A DNA stretch of 64,000 bases, from contig LVAT01000006.1 of assembly GCA_001604135.1 (NCBI GenBank), forward strand, positions 181,379-245,378, read 5' to 3'. Of the stretch, positions 26,240 to 34,971 are shown piece after piece. The DNA is from Clostridiales bacterium Firm_14 (GTDB lineage Bacteria > Bacillota > Clostridia > Saccharofermentanales > Saccharofermentanaceae). The number at the start of each line of letters is the position of its first letter. Within the stretch, counting starts at the first letter, position 1. The position numbers and the translations under genes are program-made. Below the pieces are notes generated by a model that had not been told where the DNA came from, searched no databases, and saw only the letters and a program-made list of their open reading frames with translations.

Positions 26240-26267
26240 ACAAATTTATTTCAAGGAGGTATCTGAC

Positions 26268-26450
26268 ATGGAATCAGATGTAATCACAATGCCTAACCCG
26301 GAGTTCATCACTAACAAGAACAATGGCGTAAGGCTTTTCGCTTATGCGAGTGCATTGAGCGGAAAAGAAGGTGGAGCTTCGGCTTCAAAGGGCGGTTCCG
26401 GCATCACCGGGTTAAGAAATGAGCTTGAAAAGACAAAGCTCGATGTATGA
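26268..26450 (+). CDS. small Gly/Ser-rich ICE protein, unknown
   Basis: A 60-residue reading frame preceded by CAAGGAGG 8 bases before its ATG and followed 19 bases later by the DUF5688-like gene. The C-terminal half has a Gly/Ser-rich patch (GKEGGASASKGGSG) and a charged end (RNELEKTKLDV). No family is recognised. The strong ribosome-binding site and tight spacing make it likely to be translated. Confidence 0.65.
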   Translation: MESDVITMPNPEFITNKNNGVRLFAYASALSGKEGGASASKGGSGITGLRNELEKTKLDV

Positions 26451-26469
26451 GAAAGGAAGGTAAAGAAAG

Positions 26470-27426
26470 ATGGAATTTGAAGCATTCAAGAACACAATTA
26501 TGGATCTTGTATCCAAAGAGGTTGAGGACAGAGGCCTTGAGGGCATCTCAATGAAGCTTACTACTGTCGAGTCACCTGATGGTATGACTGACAGACTCAT
26601 GGTATCTGTTGACGATTCCAAGATGTCAATGGCTTTCAGGCTCAAGGAAATCTACCAGAGCGTAGAAGATGGTGAGGATATCGATCACGCCGTTTACAAG
26701 ATGGTCAACACCATCGAGGACAACATTTCCTTTGTAAAGGAAAAGGAACAGGATGTTAAGAGCTTCATCAGCGATTATGAGAAGGTTAAGGATAACACTT
26801 ATCTCAGACTCATTCCCGGTGACTCTCCTATCCTCAAGAGCACTCCCCACAGGATGATCGAGGATATGGCACTTGTAGTAAACGTCCACCTCGATAGTTT
26901 CTCCGATGAACACGGAAAGTCTTGTGTTGTAGTCACTAAGCCTCTTATGGAGATGTACGGCATTGATGAGGCTCAGCTCTTTGCTGATGCCGAGAAGAAC
27001 TCACTTGCGAATGAGCCTATCGTTTTCAAGCCTCTTCTTGATATGGTAAAGGATCTCATCAGCAAGGATGAAATCCCCAATCCTGAGGATGTAGGCATTG
27101 TAACCTATATTGCTACCAATACGAGCGGATTCCAGGGAGCTGCTGTTGCAGGATATCCTGACTTCTGCGAAAAGGCAGCTGAAGCTATCGGCGGAAGCTT
27201 CTATATGCTTCCTTCTTCCGTTCACGAGTTCATCCTCATCAAGGATGATGGTACTCCGAAGGCAAAGGATCTCAATAGGATGATCAAGAACGTCAACGAG
27301 ACAGTTCTCGAGCCCAGGGATGTCCTTTCCGCTCAGTGCTATCACTATGATGCGAAGGCCAAGGTTCTCGAAACCGGTCTTAACTACGCTCAGAGGACTC
27401 AGCAGAGGAAGGGCGGCGCAAGATGA
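26470..27426 (+). CDS. DUF5688-like ICE protein
   Basis: A 318-residue soluble protein whose layout (an N-terminal MEFEAFKNTIMDLVSKEV helix, a central region with LRLIPGDSPILKSTPHRMIEDMALVVNVHLD, and a C-terminal GGSFYMLPSSVHEFILIKDDG block) resembles the DUF5688 family that is common in Clostridial mobile elements. No function is known. It is coupled to the next gene by an ATGA overlap at its stop. It may act in element maintenance or regulation. Confidence 0.65.
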   Translation: MEFEAFKNTIMDLVSKEVEDRGLEGISMKLTTVESPDGMTDRLMVSVDDSKMSMAFRLKEIYQSVEDGEDIDHAVYKMVNTIEDNISFVKEKEQDVKSFISDYEKVKDNTYLRLIPGDSPILKSTPHRMIEDMALVVNVHLDSFSDEHGKSCVVVTKPLMEMYGIDEAQLFADAEKNSLANEPIVFKPLLDMVKDLISKDEIPNPEDVGIVTYIATNTSGFQGAAVAGYPDFCEKAAEAIGGSFYMLPSSVHEFILIKDDGTPKAKDLNRMIKNVNETVLEPRDVLSAQCYHYDAKAKVLETGLNYAQRTQQRKGGAR

Positions 27427-27818
27427 CCTACGAGAACTATATCGAAGAGACAACCAACAACTGCATGTCGGTCTTAGCTGACTGCAGTTCGGGTCAGCTT
27501 CTTGATGTTGAATATATCAGGAAGATCCTTTGGGAAGATGACAGAGTCACAGGTGTTTACAGCGGATACTGCACATCATCTAACGGTGCTGCAGCTGAAA
27601 ACATCAAGGAAGTCCTCTTCGACGAGCAGTTTCTCGCGGATTTCAACGAGCGCAACATGAATATGCAGGAAATCATGGCTCACGGTGCTGAGGCGATCGA
27701 TGTGGTCGCCCGGTGCCTGGCCTTGAAGCATATAAGCATTAAGAAACTTGTTGAAAAGGAACGTCAGAGGCGAATCAAGAGACAAAGAGAAGCACGCACA
27801 AACTCCGTAAGAGTCTGA
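27423..27818 (+). CDS. ICE protein of unknown function
   Basis: A 131-residue protein starting within the stop of the previous gene (ATGA). It is helical and has a strongly basic C-terminus (KLVEKERQRRIKRQREARTNSVRV) that could bind nucleic acid. The N-terminal half contains several cysteines but no clear metal motif. It is the last gene before a strong terminator. No family is recognised. Confidence 0.7.
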   Translation: MTYENYIEETTNNCMSVLADCSSGQLLDVEYIRKILWEDDRVTGVYSGYCTSSNGAAAENIKEVLFDEQFLADFNERNMNMQEIMAHGAEAIDVVARCLALKHISIKKLVEKERQRRIKRQREARTNSVRV

Positions 27819-27827
27819 TGCGTGTGT

Positions 27828-27858
27828 GAGGGAGGGGCCGTTTGGTCCCTCCCTTTTT
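27828..27858 (+). terminator. terminator after the DUF5688-like pair
   Basis: GAGGGAGGG and CCCTCCC, with extra GGCC/GGTC pairing, form a GC-rich stem that ends in TTTTT. Confidence 0.85.
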
Positions 27859-27885
27859 ATCTCATAAGAAAAGGAAGTGATCAGC

Positions 27886-28815
27886 GTGCAACTAATAAGT
27901 AATGAAGATATGGCGCGGGCCCGGGAAATGGACCTATTAACATATCTCACCTACTACGATCCCGGGAACCTCAAACATGTTTCCGGAAACACTTATTGTA
28001 CAGCGGAACATGACTCTCTCATCATAAATAACGGCAAATGGTGCTGGTTCTCACAAGGAATCGGCGGTAAATCTGCCCTGGATTACCTTATAAAGGTCAA
28101 AGGGATTCCGTTCCGGGAAGCTGTCGAGCGAATACTTGGCCGAATCTCAGAACCGCTTCCACCGGTAAAACCCAAAGTGGAACCGCCCAAAGCATTCTCT
28201 ATGCCGAAGGTTAATGATGATCCGTCCCGGGCCGTTTACTATCTTGTCGGGCGTGGGATCAGTCCTGAAATAATCCACTGGTGCATCGAGCACAATCTCA
28301 TTTTCGAGACTACAAAATTCAGTAATGTCCTGTTCGTCGGATATGACAAGGCTGGGAATCCGAAGTATGGTTCCGTAAGAGCAATTGACGGCGATTACAA
28401 AGGCGACGTATCAGGCAGCGATAAAAGGTTCTCTTTCAGGATCGCACGGGCTGATAGTCCAAGAAAAGTTCATGTATTTGAGTGTGCGATAGATCTGCTC
28501 TCATACGCCACTTGCGTCAAGTTAAGAGGCGGAAACTGGCGTAAAGAAACATATCTGTCTCTTGGAGGCATCGGCGGAAAGGCCATGCCGTTGGCACTCG
28601 AACAATTCCTGAAGGATCATCCGGATATCAGTCATGTATACCTGCATCTGGATAACGATCAGCCTGGACGGAATGCGACAAAGAACATAACTGAGATCCT
28701 CAAATCCAATTACGTTGTTAAAGATATCCCTCCCCCGGAGGGTAAGGACTTTAACGAGTATTTACGGATCCGGTTATCAAAACAAAAACCTATTACGAAG
28801 GAGGCTTCTAGATAA
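27886..28815 (+). CDS. DUF3991/Toprim primase-like protein
   Basis: A 309-residue protein of the mobile-element primase-like class. The N-terminal part (TYCTAEHDSLIINNGKWCWFSQGIGGKSALDYLI) resembles the CHC2/DUF3991 region. The C-terminal Toprim domain has the acidic glutamate in VHVFECAIDLLSYAT and a DxD in YLHLDNDQPGRNAT, the metal-binding set of Toprim enzymes. It would prime or process DNA during element replication or after transfer. GTG 27886 is preferred over GTG 27877 because AAGGAAG is then 8 bases upstream. It overlaps the next gene by one base. Confidence 0.82.
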   Translation: MQLISNEDMARAREMDLLTYLTYYDPGNLKHVSGNTYCTAEHDSLIINNGKWCWFSQGIGGKSALDYLIKVKGIPFREAVERILGRISEPLPPVKPKVEPPKAFSMPKVNDDPSRAVYYLVGRGISPEIIHWCIEHNLIFETTKFSNVLFVGYDKAGNPKYGSVRAIDGDYKGDVSGSDKRFSFRIARADSPRKVHVFECAIDLLSYATCVKLRGGNWRKETYLSLGGIGGKAMPLALEQFLKDHPDISHVYLHLDNDQPGRNATKNITEILKSNYVVKDIPPPEGKDFNEYLRIRLSKQKPITKEASR

Positions 28816-29369
28816 TGAAAAAGTTTAAGAAGGCATTAGCTATACTGCTTATGCTCAGCACGATGGCATCTTTTACGGGCTGTATCAGCAAAGAGCAACC
28901 GGAAGCCTCAGATGCTACCCAGGTCACATACCAGATCGGTTCTCCCGGTAAGGCCGAAGATTTTGAGTTCGGTGTTACAGGAATCAATTCATTTGATCTG
29001 ACAACCGAATATGGCGAAACATTTCATTGTCTTTTGGTAAGCGTGACCTATACGAATCTATCCGAGAAAGAACAGGATATAACCAAGAGAAATATCGAAT
29101 TCTATCTCGATAATGAAGAGATTAAGCCCTGCGAATATCGCTCAGAGTTCGAACCTTTCTTCGATGAAGGCAATCTCTTCAACGACAACAACATCAATCC
29201 CGGAAGGACAAAAAGAGGCTATATCGTTTATCGCATCTATAAGGATTACTCCAAGATAGATGTCGTCTTGAACGGTATTACCGTTTCCTCAAGTCGAGAT
29301 GCCGTCAAACCCGTTTTGCCGGTATCACCTACACAAGCAACAGAGAACTCGTCAGCTCCATCAGAGTAA
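28815..29369 (+). CDS. lipoprotein, DUF4352-like
   Basis: A 184-residue exported lipoprotein. The signal peptide ends in a lipobox (SFTGC), and the mature part shows an Ig-like beta pattern (TYQIGSPGKAEDFEFGVTGINSF...LLVSVTYTNLSEKEQDI) of the DUF4352/telokin-like type often found on the surface of Gram-positive cells. It overlaps the Toprim gene stop by one base. In an ICE it could serve in surface exclusion or mating contact, but that is inference. Confidence 0.75.
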   Translation: MKKFKKALAILLMLSTMASFTGCISKEQPEASDATQVTYQIGSPGKAEDFEFGVTGINSFDLTTEYGETFHCLLVSVTYTNLSEKEQDITKRNIEFYLDNEEIKPCEYRSEFEPFFDEGNLFNDNNINPGRTKRGYIVYRIYKDYSKIDVVLNGITVSSSRDAVKPVLPVSPTQATENSSAPSE

Positions 29370-29508
29370 AAGCCGAAGGCTTTAATAAGGGTCTCAGGGA
29401 TATTTCCCTGACAAGCTCTCCTGCTTTTGTGCGCACAAAAGCGTTGCTTGTTATTCCATTCCGAGGTCGTAGGACAGAGACAGTATTACCCAGAAAGGAG
29501 GAGTCCAC
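29370..29508 (+). other. candidate origin of transfer (oriT)
   Basis: This noncoding gap lies directly upstream of the small helix-turn-helix, MobC-like and relaxase genes, the usual oriT position. It contains the perfect palindrome GCTTTTGTGC/GCACAAAAGC (29423-29442), preceded by TCTCCTGC, which resembles the YATCCTGY nick region of MOBP relaxases. Two smaller dyads (AGCCGAAGGCT and CAGGGATATTTCCCTG) precede it. Function is inferred from position and form only. Confidence 0.5.
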
Positions 29509-29799
29509 ATGAGTGACTATTCGGATGTTGAATTCTGTCTGGTCTCGAAAGAACTACTCGAAGACCGACTGGTATCCGCAAAGGCGAAAGCGATGTATGC
29601 CCTATTGTGCAGTTGCCCTGAAAGTTCTGATCGTTCGATCAAAAACCTTGCAGCGAAACTGGACATGAGAAGAGAAACCGCATCCCGTCTGATATCGGAA
29701 CTCGAAGATTACGGTTACGTTGAACGGACACGGATCCGAGCTCCCGATGGAAAACATTTCGTGACAGAGTTCCGAGTCTATCCGCGATCAACAATCTAA
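29509..29799 (+). CDS. small winged-helix protein upstream of mobilisation genes
   Basis: A 96-residue protein beginning MSDYSDVEFCLVSKELL. Residues about 40-80 (RSIKNLAAKLDMRRETASRLISELEDYGYVERTR) form a MarR/GntR-like winged helix. AAAGGAGGAG precedes its ATG. It stands between the candidate oriT and the MobC-like gene, so it may regulate the mobilisation operon or take part in the relaxosome. The N-terminus resembles the helix-turn-helix region of some replication initiator proteins. Confidence 0.75.
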   Translation: MSDYSDVEFCLVSKELLEDRLVSAKAKAMYALLCSCPESSDRSIKNLAAKLDMRRETASRLISELEDYGYVERTRIRAPDGKHFVTEFRVYPRSTI

Positions 29800-29823
29800 A
29801 ACCCAAGAAAGGAGTGGCACACT

Positions 29824-30165
29824 ATGGCCAGCAAAAAAGAAAACCGTGATGTCAGGCTATTCATCCGCGTAACGCCGGAAGAACTAGATGAAATCAAAAA
29901 GAATCAGGACAAAGCAGGCCTGAGATTAAGTGAATATGCCAGAAGGCTGCTTATGGGTGAAGTTGTCGTAGCTGCCCCTCCGGCTGATCTGAACATTCTT
30001 ATCCGTGAGATAAAGCGAGTGGGCAGCAATCTTCACCAGGTCCTTCACAAACTTAATGTTCTGGGAATCGCTCATGGTCCGGAATTGGACCAATGTGCAA
30101 TAGAGATCCACGAGGTTCTTCATCTGATCTGCCAGACATACAGACCCGGGAAAGGAGACGGCTAA
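29824..30165 (+). CDS. mobC: MobC-like relaxosome accessory protein
   Basis: A 113-residue DNA-binding protein. The N-terminal RDVRLFIRVTPEELDEIKKNQDKAG with LRLSEYARRLLMG is the ribbon-helix-helix pattern of MobC/NikA-type proteins, and the C-terminal helix (LNILIREIKRVGSNLHQVLHKLNVLG) matches the family. Such proteins open the oriT region for the relaxase. Its stop overlaps the relaxase ATG by one base (TAATG), which indicates translational coupling. Confidence 0.85.
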   Translation: MASKKENRDVRLFIRVTPEELDEIKKNQDKAGLRLSEYARRLLMGEVVVAAPPADLNILIREIKRVGSNLHQVLHKLNVLGIAHGPELDQCAIEIHEVLHLICQTYRPGKGDG

Positions 30166-31562
30166 TGGCAGTAACATCGATCTGGACTGTTAAATCCCAC
30201 GTCGGAACTGCGATCAACTATATCATTAACCCTGAGAAGACTACCGCAAAGCCGGAACTCAGCCCGGAAGCTGTTGCTGCCCGACAGGCTGTCGGTGATG
30301 TTATCGACTACGCCGTGAATCCCGAGAAAACTGAACAGATGATGTATGTTACTGGGATCAACTGCAATCCTGACACTGCCCTGGATGAATTCATGGACAC
30401 CAAATGGCACTGGGGCAAGACCGGTGGAAGACTTGCTTATCACGGTTATCAGGCTTTTCTCGAGGGTGAGGGTAAGATTACTGCAGAACAAGCTCATGAG
30501 ATCGGAGTCAAACTGGCTCAGGAAGTATGGGGTGACAGGTTTGAGGTTGTTGTTGCAACACACCTTAATACCGACCATTATCACAACCACTTCCTGATCA
30601 ATTCTGTCTCTTTCATGGACGGCTATAAATATCGCCGCACCAAAGATGACTACAGAAAGATGCGTGCCGTTAATGACAGGTTATGCAGAGAGTATAAGCT
30701 CCATGTTGTAGAGAACCCTTCAAACAGCAAGGGCAAATCATATAACGAGTGGATGGCTGAACGTGATGGAAAAACATCTGTCAGAGGAACGATTCGGGAA
30801 GACATCGACTATGCAATAAAGCTATCTCGTACTGAGAAGCAATTTGCACAGATCATGAAAGATCTCGGATATGAATTTAAGTTCTTCAAAAAGGACGGTT
30901 CCTATCTTGAGCATCCGGGAATTAAACCTCCGGGTGCCAAGAGCTATTTCAGATTCCGTGGCTTGGGTCCTGATTACGATTACGATTCGATCAGAAGGCG
31001 TATCATCGAGAACACTACAGTTCCGGGTATGCCTTATTTAATTGAGAATGACAACAGTCTCTCTTATTCCGAACCTGTAAAAGGATCAGGCCTTCAAGCC
31101 ACATACCAAAGATACTGTATCAGGCTTTATACCATTATCAGCCGACCCAAGGGTTCAAAGCGTGAGTATATCCCGATGGCATTAAGAGAAGATATCGCCA
31201 AGCTCGATCGGTATATCGAGCAGATGGACTTCCTTTATAAGCATCAGATTGAGGATACTCAATCACTGCAAAGCAAAAAGGATGCGCTAGTGTCTGAACT
31301 AAAACACCTTATCGTTGAACGGCGAAAGCTCAATACGATAAAGGAACGCGGAGAAAGACATAACAACGGTCCTCTTATTGCTCAAACCAAGGTCGAGATA
31401 AGCCAGGTATCCAGGAAGATCCGAGAACTCAGAAAAGAAATAGCCTTGTGTGATGCCGTAGTTATCAGCTCAGAAAGAGTCCTTGAAGGAGTCAACGCTC
31501 CCGACAAGAAGCCTGAAATCGAGCAGCCTAAACCACAGGCAAAGAACAAACACAGGATTTAA
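30165..31562 (+). CDS. MOBP-type relaxase/mobilisation nuclease
   Basis: A 465-residue relaxase that would nick oriT, stay bound to the 5' end and guide the strand into the secretion channel. The metal-binding histidine motif is HLNTDHYHNHFLIN (about residue 135). The N-terminus (MAVTSIWTVKSHVGTAINYIINPEKT) and the GINC/HGYQAF/WGDRFEVVVATHLN blocks are typical of Firmicutes MobA/VirD2-like relaxases. The C-terminal third is coiled-coil rich. ATG 30165 overlaps the mobC stop. The catalytic tyrosine cannot be assigned by eye. Confidence 0.9.
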   Translation: MAVTSIWTVKSHVGTAINYIINPEKTTAKPELSPEAVAARQAVGDVIDYAVNPEKTEQMMYVTGINCNPDTALDEFMDTKWHWGKTGGRLAYHGYQAFLEGEGKITAEQAHEIGVKLAQEVWGDRFEVVVATHLNTDHYHNHFLINSVSFMDGYKYRRTKDDYRKMRAVNDRLCREYKLHVVENPSNSKGKSYNEWMAERDGKTSVRGTIREDIDYAIKLSRTEKQFAQIMKDLGYEFKFFKKDGSYLEHPGIKPPGAKSYFRFRGLGPDYDYDSIRRRIIENTTVPGMPYLIENDNSLSYSEPVKGSGLQATYQRYCIRLYTIISRPKGSKREYIPMALREDIAKLDRYIEQMDFLYKHQIEDTQSLQSKKDALVSELKHLIVERRKLNTIKERGERHNNGPLIAQTKVEISQVSRKIRELRKEIALCDAVVISSERVLEGVNAPDKKPEIEQPKPQAKNKHRI

Positions 31563-31629
31563 CATGTCATATATTGCACATTAACGCCTATTTTCCGCAC
31601 TAACAAGCAATATCTGACTTGTTATCAAG

Positions 31630-31657
31630 ACGCCATTCCTAACCGAGTGGCGTTTTT
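31630..31657 (+). terminator. terminator after the relaxase gene
   Basis: ACGCCA and TGGCGT form the stem, followed by TTTTTA. It separates the mobilisation genes from the transfer-channel genes. Confidence 0.75.
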
Positions 31658-31662
31658 ACATG

Positions 31663-31676
31663 CCCTCACAGGCAAA
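31663..31676 (+). promoter_or_regulatory. leader motif CCCTCACRGGCAAA, copy 2
   Basis: It is placed between a terminator T run and an AAGGAGG site, as in copy 1 at 26226-26239. The motif can form a short GCC/GGC hairpin. Confidence 0.45.
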
Positions 31677-31701
31677 TACTAAAACAAGGAGGAAATAATC
31701 C

Positions 31702-32739
31702 ATGGCAATTGAGAATGAGACAGCCGATCAGGTTGTCAGAATGATGCTGCAAGGCAGTGAAGTTATCTTAAGACTCACGGGTGAAGCAGCCTTAAGAATC
31801 GCGCCGATGATCTATGCGGCTCTGAAGGATGGTCATACCACTAAAGGTAAGGCAACTCTTTGGGAGTTCTTAAAGTCCGGTAAGGATCAGAAGATGTTCC
31901 GCATCCCTGATGAATACCTTAAGGCGTTCACAACGGCCAGTAAGAAGTTCGGGTTCCCGTTCGTTGTCTTAAAGGACAAATCAAGAACAGACGGCCTTAC
32001 TGACATAATGGTCTACGCTACCGATGCTTCCAAGGTCAGCCGTGTTATCGAGAAGTTTAACCTCATGGTTAAGCAGGCTGAGACTATCAAACCGGAGATC
32101 AAGACGGATTCCGGAGAACTGGTCAAGCCTCTTGGCATGCAGCTCGCGGTCCCGCTGAGTCTTATCGACGGAATACCCGATCCTCAGGAACAGGACAAGA
32201 GGCTCCTGGCAGAAATCCAGAAGTATGCTTCCAAGATGAAAACACACGGTCCTCAGGTCGTTGAACCGGTCGGTCTTATGTGTAAGCCAAACGGCAGATA
32301 CGAGATCCTTCCAGGTCAGGGTTCAAAGAGACTTATGGCATTAAGGCTTGCGAACTACAAGACTGCGGTAGCCGACATCTCCGTTCCAAAGAAGGAAGGC
32401 GTTGAGGTCAGAGCGGAAAACATTGATGAAAGGCCTGCTCAGGAAAGAACAGACGCTCCGAAAACTCCGGATGCACCCGAGCCCGAAAAGACGAATCCGA
32501 CCAAGGAAGAGGGCCAGACAGTAAACCCTACTATGGCCCGAACGTCACGAGACCCAGCGTCCGGGCAAGACTTCGGGCCGAAATCGAAAAGAGACGAAAG
32601 CACGATATCTTTGGCTGACGCAGAGATGAGGCCATCAGTTAGGGAAAAACTCGAGAAAGCTAAGGTTGTCGCTGCAGAAAAGCAGGCTGCTAAGCAGCTT
32701 TCAAGGATGCTGGATAAGACAGCACCCAAACCGAGGTGA
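31702..32739 (+). CDS. DUF3801 (PcfB-like) protein fused to a ParB/Srx-like domain
   Basis: A 345-residue protein. Residues 1-130 match the DUF3801/PcfB family that partners relaxosome and VirD4 in Gram-positive conjugation (ILRLTGEAALRIAPMIYAAL, LKDKSRTDGLTDIMVYATDASK). Residues about 145-235 look like a ParB N-terminal domain: an IPDPQEQDK segment, QVVEPVGLMCKPNGRYEILPG, and SKRLMALRLANYKT, close in pattern to ParB at 15903. The last 110 residues are a charged, Pro-rich linker and a basic helix. Most DUF3801 proteins end shortly after the first part, so the fusion is unusual. The gene is 6 bases upstream of the VirD4 gene. Confidence 0.78.
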   Translation: MAIENETADQVVRMMLQGSEVILRLTGEAALRIAPMIYAALKDGHTTKGKATLWEFLKSGKDQKMFRIPDEYLKAFTTASKKFGFPFVVLKDKSRTDGLTDIMVYATDASKVSRVIEKFNLMVKQAETIKPEIKTDSGELVKPLGMQLAVPLSLIDGIPDPQEQDKRLLAEIQKYASKMKTHGPQVVEPVGLMCKPNGRYEILPGQGSKRLMALRLANYKTAVADISVPKKEGVEVRAENIDERPAQERTDAPKTPDAPEPEKTNPTKEEGQTVNPTMARTSRDPASGQDFGPKSKRDESTISLADAEMRPSVREKLEKAKVVAAEKQAAKQLSRMLDKTAPKPR

Positions 32740-32745
32740 TGCTCC

Positions 32746-34599
32746 ATGCGTAAGGTAACAAACAAGTTCTCGACCACAAGGATCGTCTTGTACCTTACGG
32801 GTCTCATTCCGGTCATATGGCTTGGACTTAAGTCGGCACCGTACTTCATAAAGAACGGGCTTGTCGGGATCCTGGAGAATGCCGGAGATATATTTAACAA
32901 TCCGTTTCATATCACATTAGTTAGGGGTAGCCTTCGGGTTACCCTTATCTTTTGTGTCCTGTATGCGATTGGCATAGGAATATATCTCTCTACCGAAAGG
33001 AACTTCAGAAGACGTGAGGAACACGGCTCTGCAAAGTGGGGAGAAGCAAGCACCGTCAACAGACGGTATCGTGCTGAACCTCCTGAAGACAACAAGATCC
33101 TTACGCAAAATGTCAGGATCGGCTTTGATGGTCATGTCCATAAGAGAAATCTGAATGTCCTGGTTGTCGGTGGATCCGGCGCCGGAAAGACCCGTTACTA
33201 TGCTATGCCGAACATATTACAGGCAACTAAGGACACTAACTTCTCCATGGTGGTTTTGGATCCAAAAGGCAGTACCCTTCGCTCCTGCGGGAATTATCTG
33301 GTAAGTCAGGGATACGATGTACGAATTCTGGATCTGATCGACCTTGATCGAAGCGACTGTTACAACCCGTTCGTGTACCTCGAGAGCGACGATGACATCC
33401 AACGTCTTACGACGAACATCATTAAGAATACTACTCCAAAGGGAAGTCAGACTACCGACCCGTTCTGGGATCAGGCATCTGAAATGCTTCTTAAAGCTCT
33501 CGTCTTCTACCTCTACTATGAGGCACCGCCATATGAGCAAAACTTCCCCATGGTAATGGAAATGATCCGTGCCGGAGATGTCAGAGAGAATGATGCGGAC
33601 TATGAATCACCTCTTGATATCCTTTTTGCCGAGCTCGAAGAAAGAGATCCTGAGCATATTGCCCTGAAATACTATAAGGGTTATCACTCGGGCGCGGCTC
33701 AGACTTTGAAGTCTATCCAGATTTCTCTTATTGCAAGACTTGAGAAGTTTAACCTTCCATCGCTTGCAGCCATCACGCAGTCAGATGAACTTAGGCTCCG
33801 TGAACTCGGTGAAAAGCCTGTTGCACTCTTTGCTCTTATCCCGGACAACGACCAGTCCTATAACTTCATTATCGGTATGCTCTATACTCAGCTCTTCCAG
33901 CAGTTGTACCGTTGTGCCGATTTTGAACACGGCGGAAGACTGCCCTATCACGTTCACTTCATCATGGACGAGTTCGCAAATGTCTGTCTGCCGGACTCTT
34001 TCGATGCACTCCTGGCAACGATGCGATCCCGAGAGATATCCGTAAGCATAATCCTGCAGAACTTGGCTCAGCTAAAGGTCCTATTTGAAAAGAGATATGA
34101 ATCCATCATAGGCAACTGTGATGAATTCCTCTATTTAGGCGGCAATGAGCAAAGCACTCACAAGTATGTCAGCGAGCTCTTGGGTAAAGAAACTATCGAT
34201 ACGACTCACTATGACACCAACAGAGGACGAAACGGCAGTTCAACTAAGCATGAACTCCTGCAGGCCAGAGACCTCATGACTCCTGATGAAGTCAGAATGC
34301 TCGATAACCAGTACGCAATCCTCTTCATAAGAGGCGAGTATCCGGTCATGGATCTGAAGTATGACCTCATGAAACATCCGAAGATCAAGTTTACGGAAGA
34401 TGGCGGCGCAGAACCGTTCATTCACGGCAAGGATACAGAATCCGAAGCGACCATCAGTCTCGTCGGTAATGATCCCGAACTAAGAGGCAAGGCGATCAAC
34501 ATTGAGACCCTCGTCAAAGAACAACACGACTATGAGGTCCTCACACTTGAAGATCTCGAAAAAATCTATCAGACAAAGGAGATTGAACAAAATGAATAA
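32746..34599 (+). CDS. virD4: VirD4/TraG-type type IV coupling protein
   Basis: A 617-residue membrane ATPase that links the relaxosome to the secretion channel. Two N-terminal membrane helices (RIVLYLTGLIPVIWLGL, VTLIFCVLYAIGIGIYL) precede the cytoplasmic ATPase domain with Walker A GGSGAGKTR (about 142-150) and Walker B FIMDEFANV (about 404-412). The segments VVLDPKGSTL and SVSIILQNLAQLK are also typical. ATG 32746 lies 6 bases after the DUF3801 stop, and the end overlaps the Maff2 gene by 8 bases. It belongs to the conjugation operon. Confidence 0.93.
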   Translation: MRKVTNKFSTTRIVLYLTGLIPVIWLGLKSAPYFIKNGLVGILENAGDIFNNPFHITLVRGSLRVTLIFCVLYAIGIGIYLSTERNFRRREEHGSAKWGEASTVNRRYRAEPPEDNKILTQNVRIGFDGHVHKRNLNVLVVGGSGAGKTRYYAMPNILQATKDTNFSMVVLDPKGSTLRSCGNYLVSQGYDVRILDLIDLDRSDCYNPFVYLESDDDIQRLTTNIIKNTTPKGSQTTDPFWDQASEMLLKALVFYLYYEAPPYEQNFPMVMEMIRAGDVRENDADYESPLDILFAELEERDPEHIALKYYKGYHSGAAQTLKSIQISLIARLEKFNLPSLAAITQSDELRLRELGEKPVALFALIPDNDQSYNFIIGMLYTQLFQQLYRCADFEHGGRLPYHVHFIMDEFANVCLPDSFDALLATMRSREISVSIILQNLAQLKVLFEKRYESIIGNCDEFLYLGGNEQSTHKYVSELLGKETIDTTHYDTNRGRNGSSTKHELLQARDLMTPDEVRMLDNQYAILFIRGEYPVMDLKYDLMKHPKIKFTEDGGAEPFIHGKDTESEATISLVGNDPELRGKAINIETLVKEQHDYEVLTLEDLEKIYQTKEIEQNE

Positions 34600-34951
34600 G
34601 ATCAATTCAAACAACAAAGAAACCGCTCTTGCAAAAGAGAAGCAGAAAACAGTGCTGAAACGCTACCTCATGATTGCAATCACTGTAGCGATCGTTTGTG
34701 TAGCAATGGTCCCGGTTGTAGCTGAGAGTGATGCCGAGAAGGCTATCAAGAATATGTCAGACATCATCTTCGGCATTATCAGAGCCATCGGCGTTATCCT
34801 CGCAGGTTGGGGCCTTGTTCAGGTCGGTATGAGCTTCCAGAGCCATGATCCGTCCCAGAGATCTCAGGGTTTCCTCTGCCTTGCAGGCGGTCTCATCATC
34901 GTCTTTGCAAAGTCGATCCTGACTGCAATCGCTCCCGGCGTATTCAGCTGA
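34592..34951 (+). CDS. Maff2-family small membrane protein
   Basis: A 119-residue protein with an N-terminal basic stretch, a hydrophobic helix that may be a signal (LMIAITVAIVCVAMVPVVAES), then FGIIRAIGVILAGWGLVQVGMSFQSHDPSQRSQGFLCLAGGLIIVF. The last part matches the Maff2 family, thought to be a VirB2/VirB3-like channel component in Clostridial ICEs. ATG 34592 overlaps the VirD4 stop. An AAAGGAG site lies inside the VirD4 coding end. Confidence 0.8.
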   Translation: MNKINSNNKETALAKEKQKTVLKRYLMIAITVAIVCVAMVPVVAESDAEKAIKNMSDIIFGIIRAIGVILAGWGLVQVGMSFQSHDPSQRSQGFLCLAGGLIIVFAKSILTAIAPGVFS

Positions 34952-34971
34952 TGTCTTAAGGGGGTGATATT

